Positions 32,235-41,682 of a stretch of DNA of 42,549 bases are shown here, in pieces. Location of the stretch: the NCBI GenBank assembly GCA_041399085.1, contig JAWKTM010000062.1, forward strand, positions 1 through 42,549, given 5' to 3'. Numbering within the stretch: position 1 is the first letter of the stretch; each line of letters begins with the position of its first letter. Below the pieces are notes generated by a model, which was not told the DNA's origin, ran no database searches, and saw nothing but the letters and a program-made list of their open reading frames with translations. A program made the position numbers and the translations under genes. This stretch comes from JAWKTM01 sp041399085. GTDB taxonomy: Bacteria > Planctomycetota > Planctomycetia > Pirellulales > Pirellulaceae.

Positions 32235-32270
32235 GAGTTGTCGTCGCGCGGTCGGGGAAACGCCGCACCT

Positions 32271-32777
32271 TCAAAGCTCACACTCCGATTCCCCAATCAC
32301 GAACTCCCGTCTCTCCCACGCGTCCAGAAAATCGTGATTGCTCTCCAACAAGTCAGGTGATTCTCGAAGTTGCGTGATGGTTAGCCAATGGACTTCGGCC
32401 ACTTCGTGTGGATTAGGAATCAGTTGAGCGTCCGGCGACATGGCAGCCGACCACCAAGCCAGCGCGACGTTCCATGGGGTGAGGCTGTGCCATAATCGCT
32501 GCCGAGGTTCTATCGCGACGGCTAACTCTTCTTGAAGCTCACGCGCCAAAGCCACCGGCTCCGATTCGCCCAATTCGATCGCGCCGCCGGGAAAGCACAA
32601 CCGGCCTGGCGCGGAAACGAACTGTGATCGCCGAATCACCAGCAATCGCTGCTCGCGCTGGACAACGGCGACGACTCCGTGTTTTCGGGGCCGACCGCCG
32701 GGGATTCGTAATGCGCCGTCGCGCGGTTGATTGTTGCTCATCATCGATCCCAAACCACGCTCGGCAGCGTCATGCAA
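32271..32777 (-). CDS. NUDIX hydrolase
   Basis: A 168-residue NUDIX-family pyrophosphohydrolase, which cleaves nucleoside diphosphates linked to another group. The Nudix box is present: GGAIELGESEPVALARELQEE, written in segments as GAIELGE then SEPVALA then RELQEE, with the metal-binding Glu residues in place. Flanking strands fit the fold (HGVVAVVQREQRLLVIRRSQ before it, and TPWNVALAWWSAAM after it). Substrate cannot be inferred. The longest start (32777) begins seven bases after the stop of the large exported glycosidase-like protein on the same strand, so coupling is likely; ATG at 32744 (MMSNNQPRDG) is an alternative. Confidence 0.85.
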   Translation of the reverse strand: MHDAAERGLGSMMSNNQPRDGALRIPGGRPRKHGVVAVVQREQRLLVIRRSQFVSAPGRLCFPGGAIELGESEPVALARELQEELAVAIEPRQRLWHSLTPWNVALAWWSAAMSPDAQLIPNPHEVAEVHWLTITQLRESPDLLESNHDFLDAWERREFVIGESECEL

Positions 32778-32784
32778 AACCAGC

Positions 32785-35700
32785 TCACGGTCGGAAGATC
32801 AGCACGTCGGCCACGTCCAGATCCAACTCGAACCGCCGCTCGCCCGAATTCGATTCCAACTCTTTCACCGATCGACCCGACGCCAACGTCGGTTTGCCTT
32901 TCGGCAATTTGATTCGCGTTGTGATCGTCAACTTCTCGATCGGCTCGGGCCGCCAGTTCACCAACGGAATCGCCACTCCCTGCGGCGATTCAATCACGGT
33001 GTTCTCGACCAGATGTTCCGAGCACTCGACCGGCAAGTCGATCCCCAACGTCGTTGCTTGAAACATCTCCAGCGCCTTGTCGTTGAATTCGGTCGGCAGC
33101 AGATGGCACATCGAATCGGCCGTCGCGCCGCGATCGACGGGAAGCTTGGGAATCGCCGGTTGAAAGTAGCTGAATCCTGGAAGAAAGCCCGCGTAGCCAG
33201 CGACGCCCTGCCCGATGGAACGCATCACACAAGCTGGCGAACCGTCTTTGAATGAGGCCAGCGTCTCGGCAGTGCCGTCGGTAATCTGGAAGCGTGCCTT
33301 GGCCCCAAACACTTGCCCGATGACTGCTCGCTTGCCATCCTCTTCCACACTCACCTCGTCCATCGAAATGGCGAACGGCAAATCCTGCTTAATCATCGTG
33401 ACTTGGCTATTGGCCGGCAGATCAAGCGCCTTGTGTTCGATGCCGAACGCCGCTTGCAGCGTCTTGTTCGGCTCGCCGAACTCGTCCCACATTCCGGCTC
33501 CGGCCGAAGCCGCCAAGCGTCCGCCGGATTGGACCCAATCGGTAATCGCCTTCGAAGCCGCGCGGCTGACGTGCCGATCGGCGAGCAACAGCACGCGATA
33601 GTTTTTCATTCGCGGCGAGGCTAGGTCCGCTTCGGTAACGATGTCCAACGGAATTTGAGCATGTCGCGCCGCGATATAGGCGGCTCGCTTCGCCGCACCG
33701 AACGGAGCTTCGTTATCACCCCAGATGTCGCCCGTCTCGCCGCACAGCAACGCCGCCATGCCCGGCCGCACACGGCCCGCTTGCACGATGTCTTCAAACC
33801 GCTGCAGTTCACGAAACGCGTCTCGCACGGCCACATACATGGCCGGGTCGCTGCAATGATTTTCGGTATAAGCCGCCTGCACCGGGCGGAACTCGAACAA
33901 GTTCACGATTTGCATGCCATGAGCCAAATCGCCGAAGAACTGCCGCCGCCAATTGTCGGTCGTTTGCCCTGGCGTATGAGTCATCACGTAGTAGTGAATC
34001 TTCGCCTTCGGTCGATCGACAACCGCCGCGCGGAACATATCGAGGCTGATAAAGTTCATCTGCTGTGTTCCCACCGGAACTTGCCAGATGTAATCCTCGC
34101 TCCAAGGCATCGTCATGCCGTCCTGACGAAAAATATCAATCCACTTATGAGCCTCGCCCAAATACATGGGTCCATGATGGGGCGAGAAATTCGCGCCGAT
34201 GCCAGCGTTCGGCAAATAGCGGCGCAGCAAATCCGTTCGCCGCTTCATCGCCTGGATACCAAAGGCATGCTCGTATCGTCGCGAGTAATAGAAGCGTCGC
34301 GGATCGGAATTCTTGAGCTGCGGATCGGCCGAATATTCGACGCGCGACCAATCGTTCCCGGCCGCGGGTACGACATCCGCAGGCGAAACACCTTGTCGCT
34401 TCAGCCAATCCCGAAACGCTTCGTGATCGCCGGCCGGCGGACGAGGCAAACCGATTTCGTCGCCCAAGCTGACGACGCCGATCTTGTCGGCCAATCCATT
34501 GGACTTGAGCTCTTGCAGATAAGTCTCCAGCCGCTGGTCGTTATAAGAACGCACGTCGATGTAGCCTCGCGGCCGTTCCGCCGTTCCCGGCTGATCCAAA
34601 CTCGGCGGGTCGATTGGAATCTGCTTCAAGAACTCGCGCCGAGCGGCTTCCCATTCCGCGTCCTCTGGCTTCGCCTCGAACGTGGTCGCATGGATCGGCG
34701 TCAGCCGCGGATGCTGGCCCTTGGCCGGATGTTGTTTGAGGTAAGCGACTAGATCCTTGAGCACCTCGGTTTGCGAACGAATCCGCTGGCTGAAGCGCGT
34801 GTCGGCGTCGTAGGCCAACGTCAGCTTCGGTTGCCGCGACTCGAAGCGAGCGATGGTCCGAGTTGCGTTTCCATCGCGGACGCCGAACTCGATTGTGTAG
34901 TGCAATGCTTCACCTGCCGCCGCCAGATGCCATTGGCCGTCGCTGAGCGTATCCAGCAACGAACCAACCTCGATCCAGTCGGTCGTCTGGCCCGCCGCCG
35001 CCTCGACCGTCAGCGGCTTCCACGATCGCATGTGGACCCAATATGGCGAGTGTTCGATGCCGGGCGGCACGGTCAGCTTCAGCGGCTGTTGCGATTGGTT
35101 GTGCAACTTCAAATACAAGTCGCCTTGCTGCGTCAGCATTCCGTCCAGCGGCAAATAGTTCTCTTTCTCGATCCGAGTTTGCACTTGTTCGAGGTCATTC
35201 GTCAGCATGACCAGATCGACGTTGCGCCGCGCGGCCGGTTCGGGTTGCTTGGCGGCGATCAGCTTGATGGTGACGCGGCCCGGTTGCAACGCGACTCGCG
35301 CGTCGTGGCCTTCCCACACCACGTTCTCGCCGGCGCCCCAGCTCCACGCGACTTCGTCCTTCAATTGCTCGCGGAAGGCCCAAATCTTCAAGTTCTTTCG
35401 CGCCCCGTACAGCCGGTTCCATTTCTTCTGGCCAGCTTGCTCGACAACGATGCGGAATTGCGTCTCGAAGCGATAGGCCGCTTCGTATCGCGCGAGCACC
35501 AAGTAGTTGCCCGGTTGTGTGATCGTCGCATCGTAGGTGGCGACGGTTTCCTCGCATTGCTCGGGCGCGCCGAGAAACGCTTTGCGGCTGATGAACGCGT
35601 TGGCAAACGTGGCGGCGTAATAGTTCTCGCCGAACGTGCCTCGACGCCAGCCGTCCGAGCCCGACGGTGTGAACGACTCGGCTTCGCAAACGATCGTCGA

Positions 35701-35844
35701 CTTGGCGTCATTCGCGGCGGCGGCTGGTTGCGCGTTCGCCGGATTCGCGAAGCCGAAGGCGGCCACGACAACGGATAGGGCGAGCGTCTTGCCTATGCGT
35801 GTTGTGAGTCGACTTGCCGCGTGAAATCGTGGGCCTGAGTTCAT
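32785..35844 (-). CDS. Large exported glycosidase-like protein (GH42-like architecture)
   Basis: A 1019-residue exported protein. AAGGAGA precedes the ATG, and the signal peptide is the segment to about residue 38 (LALSVVVAAFGFANPANAQ). The N-terminal ~300 residues are beta-rich with carbohydrate-binding-like traits (CEAESFTPSGSDGWRRGTFG; ITQPGNYLVLARYEAAYRFE). The central part looks like a TIM barrel: RGYIDVRSYNDQRLETYLQE, IGVVSLGDEIGLPRPP, IGANFSPHHGPMYLGEAHKW, WSEDYIWQVPVGTQQMNFIS. Near residues 700-810 is a segment like the Glu-type amidotransferase-fold trimerisation domain of GH42 (YRVLLLADRHVSRAASKAIT, DWVQSGGRLAASAGAGMWDE). A final beta domain ends the protein. The acid residues in SLGDEIGLP and PWSEDYIW are candidate catalytic positions, by analogy only. 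Co-directional with the PPC protein. Confidence 0.75.
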   Translation of the reverse strand: MNSGPRFHAASRLTTRIGKTLALSVVVAAFGFANPANAQPAAAANDAKSTIVCEAESFTPSGSDGWRRGTFGENYYAATFANAFISRKAFLGAPEQCEETVATYDATITQPGNYLVLARYEAAYRFETQFRIVVEQAGQKKWNRLYGARKNLKIWAFREQLKDEVAWSWGAGENVVWEGHDARVALQPGRVTIKLIAAKQPEPAARRNVDLVMLTNDLEQVQTRIEKENYLPLDGMLTQQGDLYLKLHNQSQQPLKLTVPPGIEHSPYWVHMRSWKPLTVEAAAGQTTDWIEVGSLLDTLSDGQWHLAAAGEALHYTIEFGVRDGNATRTIARFESRQPKLTLAYDADTRFSQRIRSQTEVLKDLVAYLKQHPAKGQHPRLTPIHATTFEAKPEDAEWEAARREFLKQIPIDPPSLDQPGTAERPRGYIDVRSYNDQRLETYLQELKSNGLADKIGVVSLGDEIGLPRPPAGDHEAFRDWLKRQGVSPADVVPAAGNDWSRVEYSADPQLKNSDPRRFYYSRRYEHAFGIQAMKRRTDLLRRYLPNAGIGANFSPHHGPMYLGEAHKWIDIFRQDGMTMPWSEDYIWQVPVGTQQMNFISLDMFRAAVVDRPKAKIHYYVMTHTPGQTTDNWRRQFFGDLAHGMQIVNLFEFRPVQAAYTENHCSDPAMYVAVRDAFRELQRFEDIVQAGRVRPGMAALLCGETGDIWGDNEAPFGAAKRAAYIAARHAQIPLDIVTEADLASPRMKNYRVLLLADRHVSRAASKAITDWVQSGGRLAASAGAGMWDEFGEPNKTLQAAFGIEHKALDLPANSQVTMIKQDLPFAISMDEVSVEEDGKRAVIGQVFGAKARFQITDGTAETLASFKDGSPACVMRSIGQGVAGYAGFLPGFSYFQPAIPKLPVDRGATADSMCHLLPTEFNDKALEMFQATTLGIDLPVECSEHLVENTVIESPQGVAIPLVNWRPEPIEKLTITTRIKLPKGKPTLASGRSVKELESNSGERRFELDLDVADVLIFRP

Positions 35845-35952
35845 GTCCGCCGTCTCCTTGGAAATCGAGAATCCGCATTGAATGTGTTCTTAATCACTGC
35901 GCGTGGACGAAGTCGTTTGAGTTTGCTCGTCGGTCAACGGCTCGTGCTTGGG

Positions 35953-37635
35953 CTACTTGGTCGTCACGGTCAGCCAAGCGTCGGATAGCCGCCAACGTGG
36001 GTCGGTCGTGTCGAATTCGGCGACTCGCTGTTGAGGCGTGTCGCCGCCCGTGCGCCCGACGATACGGATCGGACCGGTCGCTCCCGCCTTATCGGACGTG
36101 AGTTTCAGCTTGACCGACTTGGCCGAGTCTCCTTTCGATTCGGAAGTCGCGGTTTCGGCCGAGACGCCATCGGGCAAGCCATCGACGCTGACTTCGATCG
36201 GCTCCGAGAATCCATCGCGCCGGTCGATCGTTACCGCGATTTCCAGCGGCTCGCCCGCCTTCAGCACGAACGAATCCGCAGCCAACGACAGGGCGAAGTC
36301 CGGCTGCACTTCCGACACGCTTAGCCGATACACAAACCGATCGCCGCCGCGTCGATGCAAATCGCGGACGGCCACGGTGTAGTCGCCATCGGCCGGCGGT
36401 GTGAACACCAGCTCGGGATCGCGCTGCCTTGCGACATCGTCGATCTCCTGCAGCATTTTGCCCGTCGAATCGAACACCAGCAGCACGGCGTCGAGCGGCG
36501 ACAACAGCGTGCGAGCCAGCACTTTGAGCCGCAGTTTCTTCCCTTTCGTCGCTGTGAAACGAAACGCGTGAGTTTGTTCGGCGGCCAACCGACCGCTGAC
36601 ATCGATTGGGGGAGCAATCGTTTGCGGTTGCTCCAGCGAATTATCTTCGGCCGCGACCAAGACCGGGCCATCGATGACTGGCAAATCGACAAAGCCATCG
36701 GCGTCCGGCGAGAAAACTCGGACGGCGTTCGCATCCTCGGTTGGCGCCTCGACCGTCTGCGTCGCTTGTTCGCCGGCCAGATTCCAGCCAGACAAGCGTA
36801 CTTCGGTCGCCGCGTTTCTTGCGAAGGCCAACGGCAACGCGTGATCGACAAACGGGCCCTTCGTGATCGACAGTCGATAAACGAACGTATCCGCGCCGGC
36901 GAAATTGACGGTGCTGTTCGGCGTGCTTGGAAAGGCAAACGTACGGACCGTGTAGTCGCCAGCTTTGGTCGCCGTGAACGTCAATCGTGGGTCGAGCCCG
37001 CCAGAGTCGTCCGTCTGTTCGAGGATGAATCCGCGAGCGTCGCAGATTTGCAGGACCGCATCCATCGGCGAACCAAGAATCGCGTTGCCGACGAGCGACG
37101 CCACCAGCACGTCGCCTTCGGCCAAAGAGATTGCGTATCCATCGACATCGCCCGACTTTTCTAAACGGCCGTTGACGACCGTCGATTCAGCCAGCTTCTG
37201 CGGTTCATTCGGCGCGTTGTTCGGTTCCTTTTCATCCGTTTCCGGCAGCGTCCCCACGATCAACGGCTTCACGGACGAGGCGCCTTCCGCATCCCGCACG
37301 CGCAGCCAATACACGCCGGGCTCAGCGTCGTCGGCCGCCGTCACGGTCAGCTTTCCTTTGTCGGCCGCACAAGCCACGGACAACCCTGCGCGGTCGATCC
37401 AGACTTCCGCCGGCCAATTCGCAAAGCTGCCCGAAGCTGTGATCTCGCGCGTCTGTCCACGTTGCAGGCCGGGCGGATAGAAATAGTTCAGCGTCGGCGG
37501 CGCGGCGAGCACTGAGCTTTCGACCAGCAACCAAGCTCCAAGAACGATCGTCGTCGCCGCAAAATTCGCTGATCGCAACGCGGCGGGAAGTTGGCGGCGC
37601 GCATGCCGGCGCGAGCGTTTCAGTTCGGGTCTCAT
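35953..37635 (-). CDS. Exported PPC-domain protein
   Basis: A 560-residue exported protein. After a basic start, a hydrophobic stretch (ANFAATTIVLGAWLLVESSV, then LAAPP) forms the signal peptide; AAGG lies near eight bases before the ATG. The first mature domain (PTLNYFYPPGLQRGQTREIT) is an IPT/TIG-like or related beta fold. Two bacterial pre-peptidase C-terminal (PPC) domains follow: one near residues 137-255 (EKEPNNAPNEPQKLAESTVV; DVDGYAISLAEGDVLVASLV) and one near 340-440 (AEQTHAFRFTATKGKKLRLK; DGDYTVAVRDLHRRGGDRFV). The C-terminal ~120 residues resemble a third beta domain (AGEPLEIAVTIDRRDGFSEP). Such proteins lie near DUF1501/DUF1549 genes in planctomycetes; here the partner is the glycosidase-like gene 108 bases downstream. 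Confidence 0.83.
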   Translation of the reverse strand: MRPELKRSRRHARRQLPAALRSANFAATTIVLGAWLLVESSVLAAPPTLNYFYPPGLQRGQTREITASGSFANWPAEVWIDRAGLSVACAADKGKLTVTAADDAEPGVYWLRVRDAEGASSVKPLIVGTLPETDEKEPNNAPNEPQKLAESTVVNGRLEKSGDVDGYAISLAEGDVLVASLVGNAILGSPMDAVLQICDARGFILEQTDDSGGLDPRLTFTATKAGDYTVRTFAFPSTPNSTVNFAGADTFVYRLSITKGPFVDHALPLAFARNAATEVRLSGWNLAGEQATQTVEAPTEDANAVRVFSPDADGFVDLPVIDGPVLVAAEDNSLEQPQTIAPPIDVSGRLAAEQTHAFRFTATKGKKLRLKVLARTLLSPLDAVLLVFDSTGKMLQEIDDVARQRDPELVFTPPADGDYTVAVRDLHRRGGDRFVYRLSVSEVQPDFALSLAADSFVLKAGEPLEIAVTIDRRDGFSEPIEVSVDGLPDGVSAETATSESKGDSAKSVKLKLTSDKAGATGPIRIVGRTGGDTPQQRVAEFDTTDPRWRLSDAWLTVTTK

Positions 37636-37885
37636 GGAACAAGCCTTCGTGCGGGGCGGGAAAATTCGGCGGGCGAAATCTCAGGCAAGTGTCGCCCATT
37701 ATGGATGCGCGGCGATCCAATCGCCACATCCGTGCCCCGGCGCGCTGCGAACAATCGCCTCCGCATCGCCTGCGTAGGTGCTACTGTCACACTCGCTCGC
37801 TTGCGGGGGCGGCGGTCTGTCGGTAACTTCATGCAAATCCGCTCGAATATGTCGCGGCCGTACCAGACGTTCAGGAATCGGAACC
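37636..37885. other. Divergent intergenic region with a short repeat-like segment
   Basis: 250 bases between the PPC protein start and the TPR-type protein start. At about 37786-37827 it holds CACTCGCTCGCTTGCGG and then TGTCGGTAACT, an 11-base exact match to the internal part of the duplicated hairpin element at 8.4-8.65 kb (GTGTGTCGGTAACTC). This may be a decayed copy. No promoter was clear. Confidence 0.35.
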
Positions 37886-40800
37886 ATGTCCAACGCACCT
37901 TGGCAACAGCAACCGAATTGGCCGCCAACGCAACCCTCCCGCTTCGGCGACGATCTGCAACCAATCAAGGCCGAGTTGATCCAGCCGTCCGGCGGCGGCG
38001 GTCGGGGTTGTTTCGTCGCGCTGTTGCTCGCCGGCGGCTGTTTGGCGTTTCTGGCGATGGTCGGCGTGGGCGTGTATCTCGGCTTTCAAAACAGTTCGAG
38101 CACCGCAGTCGCTCGGCAACTGTCGGTCGACGAATCGCTGGCTTTGGCGCGCGAAGCCTTCAACAATTTCGACGCCACGGTCGATCCGACAGCGAACTTC
38201 TCGGCGGAGCAGGCTGCTGAGTGGCGCGAGATCGGATCGTTCTTTCGCCATGTGGAACGAACCGCGATCAAGAAGGACTCGACGGCTTTGGGCGAGTTGA
38301 TCGACGACCGCCGCATGCTCCAGCGAATCGACGACACCGGGCGATTGATCGGCTGGAACACGCTCGATCGCGTCAACCTTCGCAAGTCGCTGCGGGATCC
38401 GCACATCGAAGAGTTTTGGGCCCACTTTGTCCTTGTCAACATGGTCACGCCCGACGACGCCGCCGAAACTCGCATCGTCCATGCGTTCGGTTACAACGAA
38501 GAGAAATCCGAACAGGCCGAGTTCCGATTCTGGTTGGCGAAGCGTCAAGAGGATTGGAAGATTTACGACTGGCAGCGGTTCGACATCGGCATGCCGGAAT
38601 CCGAAGAATGGAGCTATCGCGCGGACTATTACGACGATCCACGGATGAAACTGTACGAGGCGTTTGCCACGAAGATGGTCGAGTCGGATGGCTATTCCGC
38701 TTCGGGCGAGTTGGACAAGGCAAAGCAGGCACTGCGGCGTGCGAATCCGACCGGCTCGCCGCGCGAGTTTCTCGATCGTGGCTGGTTGCTGCTCGGCTAT
38801 CGATGGCGCCTGCTGGGCGACGACACGGAAGGTATGCGCTGCTTTGATCAAATCAAGGATCCGGCCCAAACGCCGGGAGTTCATATCGGCCGGTTCTATA
38901 CGCATTTCGTGTCGAACGACTGGGAAGCGGCTTTGAAGGAATCCGACGGATACGAAGCTTTGGTTGGGCTGACCCCGGACTTGCTACGCTCCAAAGCCGA
39001 AGCTTTGTCGAACCTGGGGCGAACCGACGAAGCCGTAGCGGCGAACCGGCGGCTACTGCGAATGGAACCAGAAAATCCGTCGACAGTGGCCGAGCTATTG
39101 GTGTTGGCTCCCGAAGAAACCGCGGCCGAAGTGACCCAATGGCTCGAGCGGCAGTCGTCGCCGCTGGAGTCCGCCGAGTCGCTGGTGAATCACGTTGCGT
39201 GGCGCGAGCAGGGAGGCATCGCGATGCGATTTTTGGAAAGCTTCGTGCGCGAGAAAGCTGGGGACAGCGCGCAAGCCGCCGCCTTGGCCGCTCGAATCGC
39301 CGAGAATGAAGGGGATTTGCCGAAGGCGGCCGAGAATTTTCGTCTAGCCGCCGAACGAGAGACCGACGCGACGAAACGCTCGGGCTACGACTACAACTAC
39401 GTGTCGGTAATGGCGCGGCTCGGCCGAGTACTGGAGGCTTACGAGCACGGCAGCAATCAATCCGAGACGTTTAACTCGATCGTTTGGCAGTATGAAGAGA
39501 GCGAAATTGAACTCTCCGACGATGAGTTCGCGAAGTTGGTCGCGCGGCATCGCGAGCTTCATCCCGACGACGCCTCGGGCCTGTACCGGGCCGCCCAGTT
39601 GTGCATGGCCGAAAATGACTTGGCCGAAGCCGAGCGATTGCTGCGCGAGGGCATCAGTAAGCTCACCGAAAGCGACAAAGAGGAGTTCATCGACGACGAA
39701 CTGCAAACGGCTTTGCAGTCGTTGCTGGCGCGAACCGGCCGGGCCGTTGAAGCTTACGAATCGGTGTCGGTCGGCGGCGAGAACGGCGAGGATGCGGACG
39801 TCGTGGCTTTCGAACAACTGGCCGATACGCTTTCAAATTCGGACCGCTGGACCGACCTCGATCTCCTGATTCAACGGCATCGAGCCAAACATGCCGACGA
39901 CCCGATGCTGCATTACTACGAAGGCCAGTTGCGCGTGCGGCAGGAACGTTGGTTCGAGGCCACGGCGGCGCTGCGACGCGGCCGCGACTTGCTCGACGAA
40001 GAAGACTATCGGCACAACCTATTCGGATTTCTCCTGGCCCAAGCTGCCTTGAATGGCGGCAACTGGCAACAGTTCTACGCGGAGGAGACCGACAAGCCGC
40101 GCGCGTTCAACCACCTCTGTCAAGCGTTCAGGAGCCGCGGCGATTTGGAGAATTGGCGACAAGTTCGTGATCGCCACCGCCAGCTCTTTCCGTGGGACAA
40201 CGAACTGTTGAGGCAGGATGCCGAAGCGGCTCGGCAAGATCGCGACGACGCCAAGTTTCTGGAGGTCAGCGATAAACTGATCAAGTCCAGCGATCGAGCG
40301 TGGGAAGTCAACACGCTCCGAGAGCAGCGGCTGATTGCCTTCGTGCGAAGCGGGCAGTTCGATGCGGCGCGCCGAGCCGCCGCCGAACAATCGCCCAGCG
40401 AAACGTGGAAAGTCGACGCGTTGATCGCCGCCAGCCAAGGCGACCATGCGGTGGCCTTGCCGTTGGCGATGAAATATGCCGAGCGAGAGGATCGAGCTTA
40501 TGAGTTTTACCAGAACGACTTAGACGCGTCGCTGTTCATGCGGCCCGAGTATCGGCCGTTGCACGAGCAACATCCCATCGCGCGGATTTACTACGCGGTG
40601 GAGGATCAGTGGTTACTGACGACGAGCGAACCGCCGCGGCTTAACCGACAACAAGTAGAACAAGCGGTCCGCGCGGCGTTTGGCGAAACCTATCGCATTA
40701 CCGCCACGCCGGACGACGAACGCCCGGACTCGATGCAATCGCCGTTGTTCATCATCGAAGCGATCGCCGCTGCCGAGGGTGTCTCGCCTAGCGGTTCGCG

Positions 40801-41449
40801 GTGGTTCGTGCAGGCTCACGCACGCCCGATCGGCTGTTCGCTCTTGGACGCGATTGAATACCCCGATATCCGAATCGCCTGCCAGCAGTCGCGGGGATAT
40901 CTGGTTGCGGGCCAGTGGGACGAGGGCGAAAGTCCGTTGCTCGACGACGAGTCTCGCGAAGCGAAAACGCGCATGTTGATTCGGCTGCTGGCCGAGTTGT
41001 CGGCTGGCAAAGGCAAGGTTTGGTATTGGGATTCGGAATGGCAAACACTGCCGGTCGATCGCATGGAAAAGCCCCTGGAAGAGGATGAGCAGCCACTTCG
41101 GACGCTCCGCGAGCAAGGTAAAGCATTGCAACTATCTGCCCTTCGCACGCCGGACGAGCGTCGCCGGGAAATCGAATTCGAGGCGAAGTTGCGAGACGCG
41201 GTGACTTCGCCCGATGTTGGCAATCCGCCGCTCCGGGTACGGATTTTTCTGCATGCCGGTCAAGGAGTCGAGCAGGTTTGGATGCGACCCGCCAAGACCG
41301 CGTCGTCGTACCAGTCGTTGGAGATCACCGGTACGCTGGAAGGCGCATCGCTGCTGGCGCCGTCACTGACCGCTGGCACTCCGTTTCAGGTGAATTTGGG
41401 CAACGTGGATGCCTTCCAAATCGGCGACCAAGCGATACAGTGGCGATGA
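37886..41449 (+). CDS. Membrane-anchored TPR-type repeat protein
   Basis: A 1187-residue protein. The ATG at 37886 follows AGGAATCGGAACC; an upstream open frame to 37778 is not supported. Residues 1-41 are a Gln/Pro/Gly-rich cytoplasmic tail (QQQPNWPPTQPSRFG). One membrane helix lies near 42-67 (CFVALLLAGGCLAFLAMVGV). The rest is a long helical solenoid with TPR-like pairs (LLRSKAEALSNLGRTDEAVA; LYRAAQLCMAENDLAEAERL; LHYYEGQLRVRQERWFEATA) and acidic segments. The C-terminal ~200 residues depart from the repeat pattern (LADKAKGKVWYWDSEW-like strand region; PPLRVRIFLHAGQGVEQVWM) and may form a separate beta-rich module. Probably a scaffold that sorts or counts protein partners; function unknown. 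Confidence 0.8.
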   Translation: MSNAPWQQQPNWPPTQPSRFGDDLQPIKAELIQPSGGGGRGCFVALLLAGGCLAFLAMVGVGVYLGFQNSSSTAVARQLSVDESLALAREAFNNFDATVDPTANFSAEQAAEWREIGSFFRHVERTAIKKDSTALGELIDDRRMLQRIDDTGRLIGWNTLDRVNLRKSLRDPHIEEFWAHFVLVNMVTPDDAAETRIVHAFGYNEEKSEQAEFRFWLAKRQEDWKIYDWQRFDIGMPESEEWSYRADYYDDPRMKLYEAFATKMVESDGYSASGELDKAKQALRRANPTGSPREFLDRGWLLLGYRWRLLGDDTEGMRCFDQIKDPAQTPGVHIGRFYTHFVSNDWEAALKESDGYEALVGLTPDLLRSKAEALSNLGRTDEAVAANRRLLRMEPENPSTVAELLVLAPEETAAEVTQWLERQSSPLESAESLVNHVAWREQGGIAMRFLESFVREKAGDSAQAAALAARIAENEGDLPKAAENFRLAAERETDATKRSGYDYNYVSVMARLGRVLEAYEHGSNQSETFNSIVWQYEESEIELSDDEFAKLVARHRELHPDDASGLYRAAQLCMAENDLAEAERLLREGISKLTESDKEEFIDDELQTALQSLLARTGRAVEAYESVSVGGENGEDADVVAFEQLADTLSNSDRWTDLDLLIQRHRAKHADDPMLHYYEGQLRVRQERWFEATAALRRGRDLLDEEDYRHNLFGFLLAQAALNGGNWQQFYAEETDKPRAFNHLCQAFRSRGDLENWRQVRDRHRQLFPWDNELLRQDAEAARQDRDDAKFLEVSDKLIKSSDRAWEVNTLREQRLIAFVRSGQFDAARRAAAEQSPSETWKVDALIAASQGDHAVALPLAMKYAEREDRAYEFYQNDLDASLFMRPEYRPLHEQHPIARIYYAVEDQWLLTTSEPPRLNRQQVEQAVRAAFGETYRITATPDDERPDSMQSPLFIIEAIAAAEGVSPSGSRWFVQAHARPIGCSLLDAIEYPDIRIACQQSRGYLVAGQWDEGESPLLDDESREAKTRMLIRLLAELSAGKGKVWYWDSEWQTLPVDRMEKPLEEDEQPLRTLREQGKALQLSALRTPDERRREIEFEAKLRDAVTSPDVGNPPLRVRIFLHAGQGVEQVWMRPAKTASSYQSLEITGTLEGASLLAPSLTAGTPFQVNLGNVDAFQIGDQAIQWR

Positions 41450-41507
41450 TTCAACGGGAAATCTGGGGCCGGCCTGTAGGTTGAGTTTGCCGAGTCTTCG
41501 TTCGCTG

Positions 41508-41536
41508 TTGAGTCGCCGTTACGGTTTCCCTATACT
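41508..41536 (+). promoter_or_regulatory. Sigma-70 type promoter of cysD
   Basis: TTGAGT (41508-41513) and TATACT (41531-41536) are separated by exactly 17 bases, matching the consensus at four and five of six positions. The transcript start is expected near 41543, giving a ~140-base leader before the ATG at 41683. Confidence 0.55.
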
Positions 41537-41616
41537 GCCCCGCCGATTTGCGACTAGGCGCACGCCAGGGACACTTTCTCCCGGCGAAGCGAACCAGAAT
41601 CGCCCCTCCGAAGTCT

Positions 41617-41636
41617 GATCCAAACCAAGTTGGATC
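41617..41636 (+). promoter_or_regulatory. Inverted repeat in the cysD leader
   Basis: GATCCAA (41617-41623) and TTGGATC (41630-41636) are perfect complements around ACCAAG. The element lies in the leader about 45 bases before the cysD start. It could be an operator or an RNA hairpin; no known sulfur riboswitch was recognised. Confidence 0.4.
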
Positions 41637-41682
41637 ATGACCGGATCGCCCACGGCTGTTTGGAAAATTCCGAAGGAAATCT

